Assembly (NCBI RefSeq): GCF_000282575.1
Contig: NZ_AKJA01000049.1
Coordinates: forward strand, 1-32,259
Source of the DNA: Herbaspirillum sp. YR522
GTDB lineage: Bacteria > Pseudomonadota > Gammaproteobacteria > Burkholderiales > Burkholderiaceae_D
Reading direction: 5' to 3'
Length of the DNA: 32,259 bases
The notes below the pieces were generated by a model. That model had not been told where the DNA came from. It saw nothing but the letters and a program-made list of their open reading frames with translations, and made no database searches. This document shows, in pieces, positions 6,727-14,013 of the stretch (its first letter is position 1; every line of letters begins with the position of its first letter). A program made the translations under genes and the position numbers.

Positions 6727-7587
6727 TTGTTAGTCATTATTGGATATGTCATTGTCTGTGGCTCCGTCTTCGGCGGTTTTGCCATGGCCGGCGGTCACCT
6801 GGGGGCCCTGTGGCAACCGCTCGAAGTGCTGATGATCGGCGGCGCGGGCGCAGGCGCCTTCCTGGTCGGTAACAACAGCAAGGCAATCAAGGCCACGCTG
6901 GGTGCGTTGCCGTCGCTGTTCAAGGGCTCGCGCTACACCAAGGGCCTGTACATGGAACTGATGGCGCTGCTGTTCGAGATCCTGACCAAGTCGCGCAAGG
7001 AGGGCCTGATGTCGATCGAGGGCGATATCGAGGAACCCGAGAACAGCCCGATCTTCAGCAAGTATCCGGGCGTACTGGCCGACCATCACCTGATCGAATT
7101 CATGACCGACTACCTGCGGCTGATGGTATCGGGGAACATGGATGCCTTCCAGATCGAAAACCTGATGGACAACGAAATCGAGACCCACCACCACGAAGGC
7201 GAGATCCCGGTGCATTGCATCGCCAAGCTGGGCGATGGCCTGCCGGCGTTCGGTATCGTGGCCGCGGTGATGGGCGTGGTGCACACGATGGAATCGGTGG
7301 GTATTCCGCCATCCGAACTGGGCATGCTGATTGCGCACGCGCTGGTCGGTACCTTCCTCGGTATCCTGCTGGCCTACGGTTTCGTGGGGCCGCTGTCGAG
7401 CCTGCTCGAGCAGAAGCTGCACGAATCGACCAAGATCTACCAATGCGTCAAGGTGACGCTGCTGGCCAGCCTCAACGGCTATGCACCGGCGCTGTCGATC
7501 GAATTCGGCCGCAAGGTCCTGTTCTCGACCGAACGCCCGACCTTCCTCGAGCTGGAAGAACACGTCAAGCAGGCCAAGGGCAAGTAA
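6727..7587 (+). CDS. motA: Flagellar motor stator protein MotA
   Basis: A 286-residue inner-membrane proton-channel subunit. It starts at a TTG (6727) behind the ribosome-binding site GGGAG; the resulting N-terminus LVIIGYVIVCGSVFGG aligns without gap to E. coli MotA. Residues that interact with the rotor protein FliG are present at the same positions: Arg90 (KSRKEG) and Glu98 (IEGDIEE). The prolines used in torque generation, Pro173 and Pro222, are also present. Four transmembrane helices are expected, two at each end of the cytoplasmic domain. The rare start codon may keep expression low. motB follows 57 bases downstream, and a sigma-28-like promoter lies upstream. Confidence 0.97.
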   Translation: MLVIIGYVIVCGSVFGGFAMAGGHLGALWQPLEVLMIGGAGAGAFLVGNNSKAIKATLGALPSLFKGSRYTKGLYMELMALLFEILTKSRKEGLMSIEGDIEEPENSPIFSKYPGVLADHHLIEFMTDYLRLMVSGNMDAFQIENLMDNEIETHHHEGEIPVHCIAKLGDGLPAFGIVAAVMGVVHTMESVGIPPSELGMLIAHALVGTFLGILLAYGFVGPLSSLLEQKLHESTKIYQCVKVTLLASLNGYAPALSIEFGRKVLFSTERPTFLELEEHVKQAKGK

Positions 7588-7644
7588 GCCCGGGCCGGCA
7601 GATCGATTCGAACGCAATGACAAGACACCAGCAGGAGTAGAGAC

Positions 7645-8577
7645 ATGGCCGACGAAGGGCTACGTCCCATAATCGTAAAACGCATCAAGAAGGGCGGCGG
7701 TGGTCACCACGGCGGCGCCTGGAAGATCGCCTATGCCGACTTCGTGACGGCAATGATGGCGTTCTTCCTGTTGATGTGGCTGTTGGGTTCGACCGCCAAG
7801 GGCGATCTCAATGGCATCGCCGAATACTTCAAGACCCCGCTCAAGGTGGCCATGGCAGGCGGCTCCGGCAGCGGTGACGCCAATACCGTGCTGCCCGGCG
7901 GTGGCAAGGACCTGACCCGCCAGGACGGCCAGTTGCGGCGCGGCGAGAACGATGTCGTCACCCGCAAGCAGACGCTCAAGTCGGCCCAGGAAGAAGTCGA
8001 GCGCGCCGAGCGCGTGCGCCTGGAAAACCTCAAGCAGAAGCTCGAGAAGGCGATCGATTCGAACCCGACCTTGAAGCAGTTCAAGAACCAGCTGCTGCTC
8101 GATATCACCTCCGAAGGCTTGCGCATCCAGATCGTGGACGAAAAGAATCGACCCATGTTCGCGTTGGCCAGTGCCCAGCTGCAGCCGTACACCAAGGATA
8201 TCCTGCACGAGATCGGCCGCGCGCTCAATGACGTACCCAACAAGCTGAGCCTGTCCGGGCACACCGATGCCACACCGTACTCGCGGGGCGAGAAAGGCTA
8301 CAGCAACTGGGAACTGTCGGCCGACCGGGCCAATGCCTCGCGGCGCGAGCTGATCGTCGGCGGCATGGACGAGTCCAAGGTATTGCGGGTGGTGGGTTTG
8401 TCGTCGGCGGTGCTGCTCGACAAGGAAGACCCGTTCAATCCGATCAATCGCCGCATCAGCATCATCGTGATGAACAAGAAGGCCGAGGAGCTGGTGGAAA
8501 AGGATAGCGGTTCGCTCAATGTTTCCACCGACGCCGAGGTCCAGCAAGGGCTCTCGGTGCCAGCGACGCCGAACTGA
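7645..8577 (+). CDS. motB: Flagellar motor stator protein MotB
   Basis: A 310-residue stator subunit that anchors the MotA channel to peptidoglycan. The N-terminus has the basic KRIKKGGGGHHGGAWK segment followed by a single membrane helix with the essential proton-binding Asp32 (AYADFVTAMMAFFLLMWLLG). A linker/plug and coiled-coil region with many charged residues runs to about residue 150. An OmpA-like peptidoglycan-binding domain follows (about 155-285), including LSLSGHTDATPY and NWELSADRANASRREL. The ATG at 7645 follows AGGAGTAGAG. It is co-directional with motA. The downstream CheZ-like gene begins 34 bases after its stop. Confidence 0.97.
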   Translation: MADEGLRPIIVKRIKKGGGGHHGGAWKIAYADFVTAMMAFFLLMWLLGSTAKGDLNGIAEYFKTPLKVAMAGGSGSGDANTVLPGGGKDLTRQDGQLRRGENDVVTRKQTLKSAQEEVERAERVRLENLKQKLEKAIDSNPTLKQFKNQLLLDITSEGLRIQIVDEKNRPMFALASAQLQPYTKDILHEIGRALNDVPNKLSLSGHTDATPYSRGEKGYSNWELSADRANASRRELIVGGMDESKVLRVVGLSSAVLLDKEDPFNPINRRISIIVMNKKAEELVEKDSGSLNVSTDAEVQQGLSVPATPN

Positions 8578-8611
8578 CGTATGTTTCAATTGACCACAGG
8601 AAGTGCCGGGT

Positions 8612-9166
8612 ATGCCGACTAAGACCATGCTGCACGAGCTCAAGCGCTTGTTGCTCGATACGTCGAGCGGCGGTAGCCGCCAGCTTACGGAAGTTGAATC
8701 CGATCTGGTCCAGACCAATATCTTGCTGGGCGAGGCCATCGGCAAGCTCGGGTCCAGTTTCATGGACCTGCATCACGCGGTCCAGGCGCAGCAGCAATTG
8801 CTGGAATCGGTGATGAACGGCGATGGCCAGCTCGATGCCGCCAGCATCGACAAGCTCAGGCAAATGCAGGGTGCGGTCAACCAGCATGTCAATGCCGCGG
8901 TCACCGGGCTGCAGTTCCAGGACATGACCAGCCAGTTGCTGGAGCGCATCGTGCGCCGGGTGATCGGCTTGCGCGAGGCGCTCGGCGTGCTCAGCGCCAA
9001 CAGCTTCGAGATCGTGCCTGATCTCGAGCACAGCGACGAGCAGCTCGAAGCCTTGCTGACCAATACCGTCACCGCCATGGAAGAGCGACTGGCGGCGCTG
9101 GAAAGCGGATTGTGGAAGGCCGTGCGCCAGACCAGGATGGAAAGCGGCGATATCGAGCTGTTTTGA
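8612..9166 (+). CDS. CheZ-like CheY-P phosphatase / chemotaxis protein
   Basis: A 184-residue, almost entirely helical protein. The segment LQFQDMTSQLLERI (Asp104, Gln108) matches the CheZ active-site pattern FQDLTGQ, in which the Asp and Gln position water for dephosphorylation of CheY-P. The C-terminus GDIELF recalls the short acidic, hydrophobic CheZ tail that binds CheY. Overall similarity to CheZ elsewhere is weak and the protein is somewhat shorter than E. coli CheZ. The start at 8612 is preferred over a GTG at 8603 because AGGAAG lies eight bases before it. It lies directly upstream of cheY, which supports a role as CheY phosphatase. It could instead be a scaffold protein of the same fold. 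Confidence 0.72.
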   Translation: MPTKTMLHELKRLLLDTSSGGSRQLTEVESDLVQTNILLGEAIGKLGSSFMDLHHAVQAQQQLLESVMNGDGQLDAASIDKLRQMQGAVNQHVNAAVTGLQFQDMTSQLLERIVRRVIGLREALGVLSANSFEIVPDLEHSDEQLEALLTNTVTAMEERLAALESGLWKAVRQTRMESGDIELF

Positions 9167-9297
9167 TCGCACAGGGAGCCCGGTAGCGCCATGTGGCGCG
9201 CGCTGGAGCCAGGTCGACACGGCAAAAAGGGTTTGTGACGATGGTGCGGCATGATCCGCCGCGCCATGTGACGCTAAATGAAGAACAGGGAGTAACA

Positions 9298-9663
9298 ATG
9301 TCGAAAACGATTCTCGCAGTAGATGATTCAGGGTCTCTGCGTCAGATGGTGGTATTCAGTCTGAAGGCTGCGGGCTATAACGTCACCGAGGCGGTAGACG
9401 GCGTCGATGCGCTTGAAAAGGCCAAATCGCATACCTTCGACCTGGTGCTCACCGACCAGAACATGCCACGCATGGATGGCCTCACGCTGATCCGCTCGCT
9501 GCGCGAGCTGACCAGCTACCAGCGCGTGCCCATCCTGATGCTGACCACCGAATTCAGCGACGAAATGAAAGCCAAGGGCAAGGCGGCCGGCGCCAATGGC
9601 TGGCTGGTCAAGCCCTTCGACCCGCAGCGCCTGACTGAAGTCGTCAGAAAAGTCATCGGTTGA
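9298..9663 (+). CDS. cheY: Chemotaxis response regulator CheY
   Basis: A 121-residue single-domain receiver protein that, when phosphorylated by CheA, binds the flagellar switch. Acidic pocket residues Asp9 and Asp10 (AVDDSG), phosphoacceptor Asp53 (LTDQNMPRMDG), the switch Thr83 (LTTE) and Lys105 (LVKPFD) are all present. The ATG at 9298, behind CAGGGAG, is chosen over an in-frame upstream ATG (9193) because everything before it falls outside the receiver fold. There is no output domain. It lies between the CheZ-like gene and cheA. In the PilG/CheY group of single-domain regulators, flagellar function cannot be proven from sequence, but this operon context strongly suggests it. Confidence 0.93.
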   Translation: MSKTILAVDDSGSLRQMVVFSLKAAGYNVTEAVDGVDALEKAKSHTFDLVLTDQNMPRMDGLTLIRSLRELTSYQRVPILMLTTEFSDEMKAKGKAAGANGWLVKPFDPQRLTEVVRKVIG

Positions 9664-9712
9664 TTTCGAAAAATAAAAGCAGCACGTACCGTATAAGTGA
9701 CGGAGTCATGGC

Positions 9713-11866
9713 ATGAGCATTGATATGAGCCAGTTTTTCCAGGTGTTTTTCGACGAGGCCGAAGAAGGTCTCGCCGAAATGGAAAAGCTATTGTTGGCCG
9801 TCAATGTGGCTGACCCCGACCCCGAGGAACTCAACGCCGTGTTCCGTGCGGCCCATTCGATCAAGGGTGGGTCGTCGACCTTCGGCTTGACCGACATCGC
9901 CGAGGTCACCCACGTACTGGAATCGCTGCTGGATCGTATCCGCCAGGGCCAGATGGCGCTGACCAGCGAACACGTCGACGCCTTCCTGGCCGCCAAGGAC
10001 GTCTTGAAATCGATGCTCGACGGGCACAAGCACGGCGCCGCGGTCGACCTCGACGCCGTGGGCGATGTGCGCATGCTGCTGTTGTCGCTGTCGCAAGGCG
10101 CCGGCACGCCCGCGCCGCTGGCCAAGCCCGTGGTGGCGCCGCCGGCAGCGCTGGTCGGTCCGGGCGGCAAGCGCCGCTACCGCATCGAATTGCCGCAAGT
10201 GACCGACAAGGACGGCGAGGCGCTGGCCGACGAGCTGGCCATGATGGGCACCATCGACAAGTCGAAGTCGCCCGAGGGGCGCTGGGTGTTCCTGCTCGAC
10301 ACGGCCGAGCCGCTGGACGACGTCATCGCCATCTGCGCCTTCATCGTCGAGGTCGCCGATCTCAAGATCTCGCAGGCGGTCGAGGCGCCCGCCGCCGCCT
10401 CCGAAGAAGAGCTGGGGTATGGCTTCTTCGACAACTTCGTCACCCAGGAACAACGCGAGCGCCAGCAGGGCTACGGCTTCCTGGACAACCACACCGCCAT
10501 CGAGGACCGCGAGCGCAGCCAGGGGTACGGTTTCTTCGCCCCGTTCGTGCCGCTCGATATCTCGGCCCGCAAGGTCGAGCCGGAGCCCGAGCCGCATCCG
10601 GACGAAGCGCACTTGTCGATCACCGAGCAGGTCTCGATCGAGAAGAAGGCGGCCAAGGCGGCCGCGGCCGCCGGTCACGAGTCGTCCTCGATCCGTGTCA
10701 GCATCGAGAAGGTCGACCAGTTGATCAACCTGGTGGGCGAACTGGTGATCACCCAGGCCATGATCGAGCAGCGGGTCGGCAATCTCGACCCGATGACGCA
10801 CGAGCACCTGCTCAACAGCGTCAGCCAGCTCAGTCGCAATACCCGTGACCTGCAGGAGTCGGTCATGTCGATCCGGATGATGCCGATGGACTACGTGTTC
10901 TCGCGCTTCCCGCGCATGGTGCGCGACCTGGCCTCCAAGCTGGGCAAGAAGGTCGAGTTCGTCACCCATGGCGCCGCCACCGAGCTCGACAAGGGGCTCA
11001 TCGAACGCATCGTCGATCCGCTCACCCACCTGGTGCGCAACAGCATCGACCACGGCATCGAGCTGCCCGAGACACGAAGCGCGGCCGGCAAGGCCGAAGC
11101 GGGGACCTTGTCGCTGTCGGCCGAGCACCAGGGCGGCAACATCATCATCGAGGTCACCGATGACGGCGGTGGCCTCAATCGCGACAAGATCCTGGCCAAG
11201 GCCAAGCAGCAGGACATGCCGGTATCGGACAACCTGACCGACGCCGAAGTGTGGCAGTTGATCTTCGAGCCCGGCTTCTCGACCGCCGAGCAGGTGACCG
11301 ACGTATCGGGCCGCGGGGTCGGCATGGATGTGGTCAAGCGCAACATCCTGGCCATGGGCGGCGCCGTCGATATCCGCTCCAGCAAGGGCTTCGGCACCAC
11401 CATTTCGATCTCGCTGCCGTTGACGCTGGCGATCCTGGATGGCATGTCGATCCGTATCGGGCAAGAGGTCTATATCTTGCCGCTGGGATATGTAGTTGAA
11501 TCTTTGCAGCCTTTGACGCAAGATATCAAGGAAATCAGCGGCCAGGGCCAGGTGCTGCGTGTGCGCGGCGAGTACTTGCCGTTGATTCCGCTATATCATC
11601 TGTTCAATATCGAACCGTCCTTCACCGATCCGTCCCAGGGACTGGTGGTGATTCTCGAGTCCGATGGCAAGAAGGCGGCGCTGTTCGTTGACGACCTGAT
11701 CGGTCAGCAACAGATCGTCGTCAAGAATCTCGAATCGAATTATCGCAAGGTGGCCGGTATCTCTGGCGCCACCATTCTCGGTGACGGCGGCGTCGCCCTG
11801 ATTGTCGATGTGGCAGCGTTGCTGCGTTCCAGCCGCCAAATGACCGATGAATCTGTATTTTCCTGA
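9713..11866 (+). CDS. cheA: Chemotaxis histidine kinase CheA
   Basis: A 717-residue sensor kinase that phosphorylates CheY (and CheB) in response to receptors. P1/HPt domain with phospho-His48 (AAHSIKGGSS), about residues 1-105. A P2-like response-regulator-binding domain lies around 155-222 (RRYRIELPQVTDKDGEALADE onward). Three tandem 18-residue repeats (235-288) fill the linker. The P3 dimerisation helices begin near 325. The P4 ATPase has an N-box near 440 (HLVRNSIDHGIE), G1 near 483 (DDGGG), an F-box (FEPGFST) and G2 (GRGVGMDVV) near 534. The P5 CheW-like domain runs from about 580 to the end. An Ala/Lys stretch (KKAAKAAAAAGHE) precedes P3. All catalytic boxes look intact. The gene is followed 19 bases later by cheW. 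Confidence 0.97.
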   Translation: MSIDMSQFFQVFFDEAEEGLAEMEKLLLAVNVADPDPEELNAVFRAAHSIKGGSSTFGLTDIAEVTHVLESLLDRIRQGQMALTSEHVDAFLAAKDVLKSMLDGHKHGAAVDLDAVGDVRMLLLSLSQGAGTPAPLAKPVVAPPAALVGPGGKRRYRIELPQVTDKDGEALADELAMMGTIDKSKSPEGRWVFLLDTAEPLDDVIAICAFIVEVADLKISQAVEAPAAASEEELGYGFFDNFVTQEQRERQQGYGFLDNHTAIEDRERSQGYGFFAPFVPLDISARKVEPEPEPHPDEAHLSITEQVSIEKKAAKAAAAAGHESSSIRVSIEKVDQLINLVGELVITQAMIEQRVGNLDPMTHEHLLNSVSQLSRNTRDLQESVMSIRMMPMDYVFSRFPRMVRDLASKLGKKVEFVTHGAATELDKGLIERIVDPLTHLVRNSIDHGIELPETRSAAGKAEAGTLSLSAEHQGGNIIIEVTDDGGGLNRDKILAKAKQQDMPVSDNLTDAEVWQLIFEPGFSTAEQVTDVSGRGVGMDVVKRNILAMGGAVDIRSSKGFGTTISISLPLTLAILDGMSIRIGQEVYILPLGYVVESLQPLTQDIKEISGQGQVLRVRGEYLPLIPLYHLFNIEPSFTDPSQGLVVILESDGKKAALFVDDLIGQQQIVVKNLESNYRKVAGISGATILGDGGVALIVDVAALLRSSRQMTDESVFS
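10415..10576 (+). repeat. Three 54-bp (18-residue) tandem repeats in the cheA linker
   Basis: Residues 235-252, 253-270 and 271-288 of CheA are tandem units starting GYGFFDNF, GYGFLDNH and GYGFFAPF, each followed by a charged stretch (EQRERQ, EDRERS, ISARK). The period is exactly 18 residues. The aromatic GYGF[FL] core is invariant while the DNA differs at synonymous positions, so the repeat is old and held by selection rather than a recent duplication. Confidence 0.85.
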
Positions 11867-11885
11867 ATTTTAAAGGGCCTCAACC

Positions 11886-12392
11886 ATGTCTGACATTGCT
11901 TCCAAGAATCTTTCCGGCTTCGGCGAAAAAGCCGAGGGTAGCGGCAATGAATTCCTCGCCTTCACCTTGGGCAAGGAAGAATACGGGATCGATATCCTGA
12001 AGGTGCAGGAAATCCGCGGCTACGAAGCCGTCACCCGCATTGCCAATTCGCCCGAGTTCATCAAGGGCGTGGTCAACCTGCGCGGCATCATCGTGCCGAT
12101 CGTTGACATGCGTATCAAGTTCCAGTTGGGCGAGCCGACCTACGACCAGTTCACGGTCGTGATCATCCTCAACATCTCCGGCCGCGTGGTCGGCATGGTG
12201 GTCGACAGCGTTTCGGACGTGATCACCCTGACCCAGGAGCAGATCAAGCCGGCGCCCGAAATGGGCACCACCTTCGACTCCGACTACCTGATCGGACTGG
12301 GCACGCTGGACCAGCGCATGCTGATCCTGGTCGACATCGACAAGCTGATGTCGAGCGCCGAGATGGGCCTGATCGAAAAGCTGGCGGCCTGA
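11886..12392 (+). CDS. cheW: Chemotaxis coupling protein CheW
   Basis: A 168-residue adaptor that links CheA to chemoreceptors. A single CheW-like SH3-pair domain follows a roughly 20-residue tail. Characteristic stretches are [20 protein letters not shown], the receptor-contacting [15 protein letters not shown], and [12 protein letters not shown]-terminal extension ([12 protein letters not shown]) follows. It starts 19 bases after cheA behind a GGGCC purine-poor stretch, so translation may depend partly on cheA. It is the last gene before a strong terminator at 12513-12549; no receptor, cheR, cheB or cheD follows. Confidence 0.96.
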   Translation: MSDIASKNLSGFGEKAEGSGNEFLAFTLGKEEYGIDILKVQEIRGYEAVTRIANSPEFIKGVVNLRGIIVPIVDMRIKFQLGEPTYDQFTVVIILNISGRVVGMVVDSVSDVITLTQEQIKPAPEMGTTFDSDYLIGLGTLDQRMLILVDIDKLMSSAEMGLIEKLAA

Positions 12393-12512
12393 AGCACCGC
12401 CACACCTGGTCTTGCAGGGCCAGGAGGAGACAAACTGAGGCCGCATGGCGCTGGCGGGGTGTCTCGCCGGCGTGCTGGCAGCACGGCGGGCGTCATGCCC
12501 GACCCGGAAAAG

Positions 12513-12549
12513 AAAAAGGCATCCACCAGTGTTGGTGGATGCCTTTTTT
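12513..12549. terminator. Bidirectional rho-independent terminator
   Basis: A near-perfect 16-bp stem (AAAAAGGCATCCACCA / TGGTGGATGCCTTTTT) with a four-base GTGT loop. T-runs occur on both strands, so it can end the motA-cheW transcript from the left and the DUF2863 gene from the right. It lies 120 bases after cheW and 71 bases after the end of the minus-strand gene. Confidence 0.92.
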
Positions 12550-12620
12550 ACTGTGGCCCAGGCGTGTCGCCGGCGGGTGTGTGTTGCATCGACACGCCAG
12601 CGGCCCCGGCGCCGGCAGGT

Positions 12621-13865
12621 TCAATGGAAATGCTCGGCCGCTGGTGGTGTGTCCTCGGGCATCTCGGCGTGCACCAGTTCGCCGTCGCGGTCGGGGAACA
12701 GCGGCGCGCCGCAGTCGTCGCAGAACTCCATCGTGAAGCGCTCGTCATGGTGCTTGATATGCACGATGCCGCATTCGCGCAAGACCGTCAGCAGTTCCTG
12801 CAGCGGGCTGGCGGTGGGGCCATCGATGGCCACGTCCGACACCAGCGCCAGCAACTGCTCTTCGCCGCTTTCTTCTTCATACAGGGGCCATACGGTGCCA
12901 TACACCACGGTCGGGTCGCCGCCGATGGCAAAGCCGATACGGTATTCGTCGATCTGGCCGTTGATATCTTCCGAGAAGCCACCGATGCTGGCGTGCAGCT
13001 CGGCCGATGAAATATCGAGCGTCTGCGTCAGGAAGTAATCGGCGGCGCGGATCGACGCCGGGCGGATCCGCTTGTCGGCGTCGCGGCAGCCGAAATAGTA
13101 GGGCTGCGGCAGCAGCAGCTCGACATTGCAACCGGGCAGGCTGCGCGCCAGCACCGGCGTGACCTGCTGCTTCCAGGCCTCGGAAGCGGCCAGCTTGCCG
13201 GCGGCGAACTGGTTCTGCTGCTCGCGCTCCTGCCAGTGGAACAGGGCGCCACCCGCAGGCACCGCCACGGCCGCGATGGCGTAGCGGGTGTCGGCCAGGA
13301 ACGCCACCGCCGGCTGCTGCTCGGGCTTGAGCTGGACCGGTGAATTGGTCAGCGCGGCCAGCCCCATCTGCTGGGTCAGTCCGAATACCTCGGTGTGGTA
13401 GCGCGGCAGCTGTTCGATTGCCAGCAGGGCCGGCGCCAGCGCCAGGCGCACGTCGCTGGCCAGCACGTGGGCATGCAGGTGGGCCGCCAGCGCGGCCTGG
13501 CTGTCCGCGTTGAGCGGTCCGGAGCCGATCGAGAAGCGGGTCCAGGCCAGGATCGGCAACACCAATAATTGCACATCGTAGTGTTGTTGCTCGAACTCCA
13601 GCGTGGTCGATTCGCTACCGGCCTCGACCGCTTCGATCAGCACGTCGTAGGCACCCAGGTCGGCCTTGAACAGGTGGTCCAGGGCGGCATCGATGAGCGG
13701 CTGGTTGCCGGCGCGCAATAACTTGAGCAGCAGGGCGTCCAGCGGCTTTTGCCAGGCTTTTTCTTCAAGCCGGCTGGAGGCCTGCGCGATGGCCTGCGCA
13801 AAGGTCACGAGGTGCTGGCTATCGGAAGAGAGCTTGGAAGAAGTACGTTTGGCAGGACGACGCAT
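12621..13865 (-). CDS. DUF2863-type protein of unknown function
   Basis: A 414-residue cytoplasmic protein that resembles the Burkholderiales-restricted DUF2863 family, recognised by overall pattern (GSESTTLEFEQQHYDVQLLVLPILAWTRF; then a long middle region with LLLPQPYYFGCRDADKRIRPASIRAADYFL). The N-terminus is basic (MRRPAKRTSSKLS). The C-terminus carries a single CxxC in FCDDCGAPLFPDRDGE, like half of a zinc ribbon, then an acidic tail ending in His. No enzyme motif, membrane helix or signal peptide is evident. The start at 13865 is chosen because residues upstream of it in the same frame come from non-coding sequence. It stands alone between two terminators. The function is unknown. Confidence 0.8.
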   Translation of the reverse strand: MRRPAKRTSSKLSSDSQHLVTFAQAIAQASSRLEEKAWQKPLDALLLKLLRAGNQPLIDAALDHLFKADLGAYDVLIEAVEAGSESTTLEFEQQHYDVQLLVLPILAWTRFSIGSGPLNADSQAALAAHLHAHVLASDVRLALAPALLAIEQLPRYHTEVFGLTQQMGLAALTNSPVQLKPEQQPAVAFLADTRYAIAAVAVPAGGALFHWQEREQQNQFAAGKLAASEAWKQQVTPVLARSLPGCNVELLLPQPYYFGCRDADKRIRPASIRAADYFLTQTLDISSAELHASIGGFSEDINGQIDEYRIGFAIGGDPTVVYGTVWPLYEEESGEEQLLALVSDVAIDGPTASPLQELLTVLRECGIVHIKHHDERFTMEFCDDCGAPLFPDRDGELVHAEMPEDTPPAAEHFH

Positions 13866-13962
13866 GGAATGGGTTCGCAGCAAGTAAAACCCAGTATTGT
13901 AGATGATTTGTGGGTGATTCCGGCGTCCGTCGCGGGCGCCCTCGACGGCGGCGCCGCAAAAC

Positions 13963-13995
13963 AAAAAACGCCGGACGAATCCGGCGTTTTTTTTT
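13963..13995 (-). terminator. Rho-independent terminator of acnA
   Basis: A perfect stem ACGCCGGA / TCCGGCGT, extended by A-T pairs, with a four-base CGAA loop. On the minus strand it is followed by TTTTTT. It begins about 20 bases after the acnA stop codon. Confidence 0.88.
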
Positions 13996-14013
13996 GCGCT
14001 GTACCGCGGCTGC

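Noticed and set aside
9193..9297. Upstream in-frame extension of cheY
   Set aside because: It adds 35 residues outside the receiver fold; the CAGGGAG site before 9298 fits the standard start.
9664..9712. Possible sigma-28 promoter between cheY and cheA (TAAAAGCA ... CCGTATAA)
   Set aside because: The spacer is only seven bases, too short for FliA; cheA is most simply co-transcribed with cheY.
9788..11521. 577-codon minus-strand frame opposite cheA
   Set aside because: Shadow frame; cheA is intact on the plus strand.
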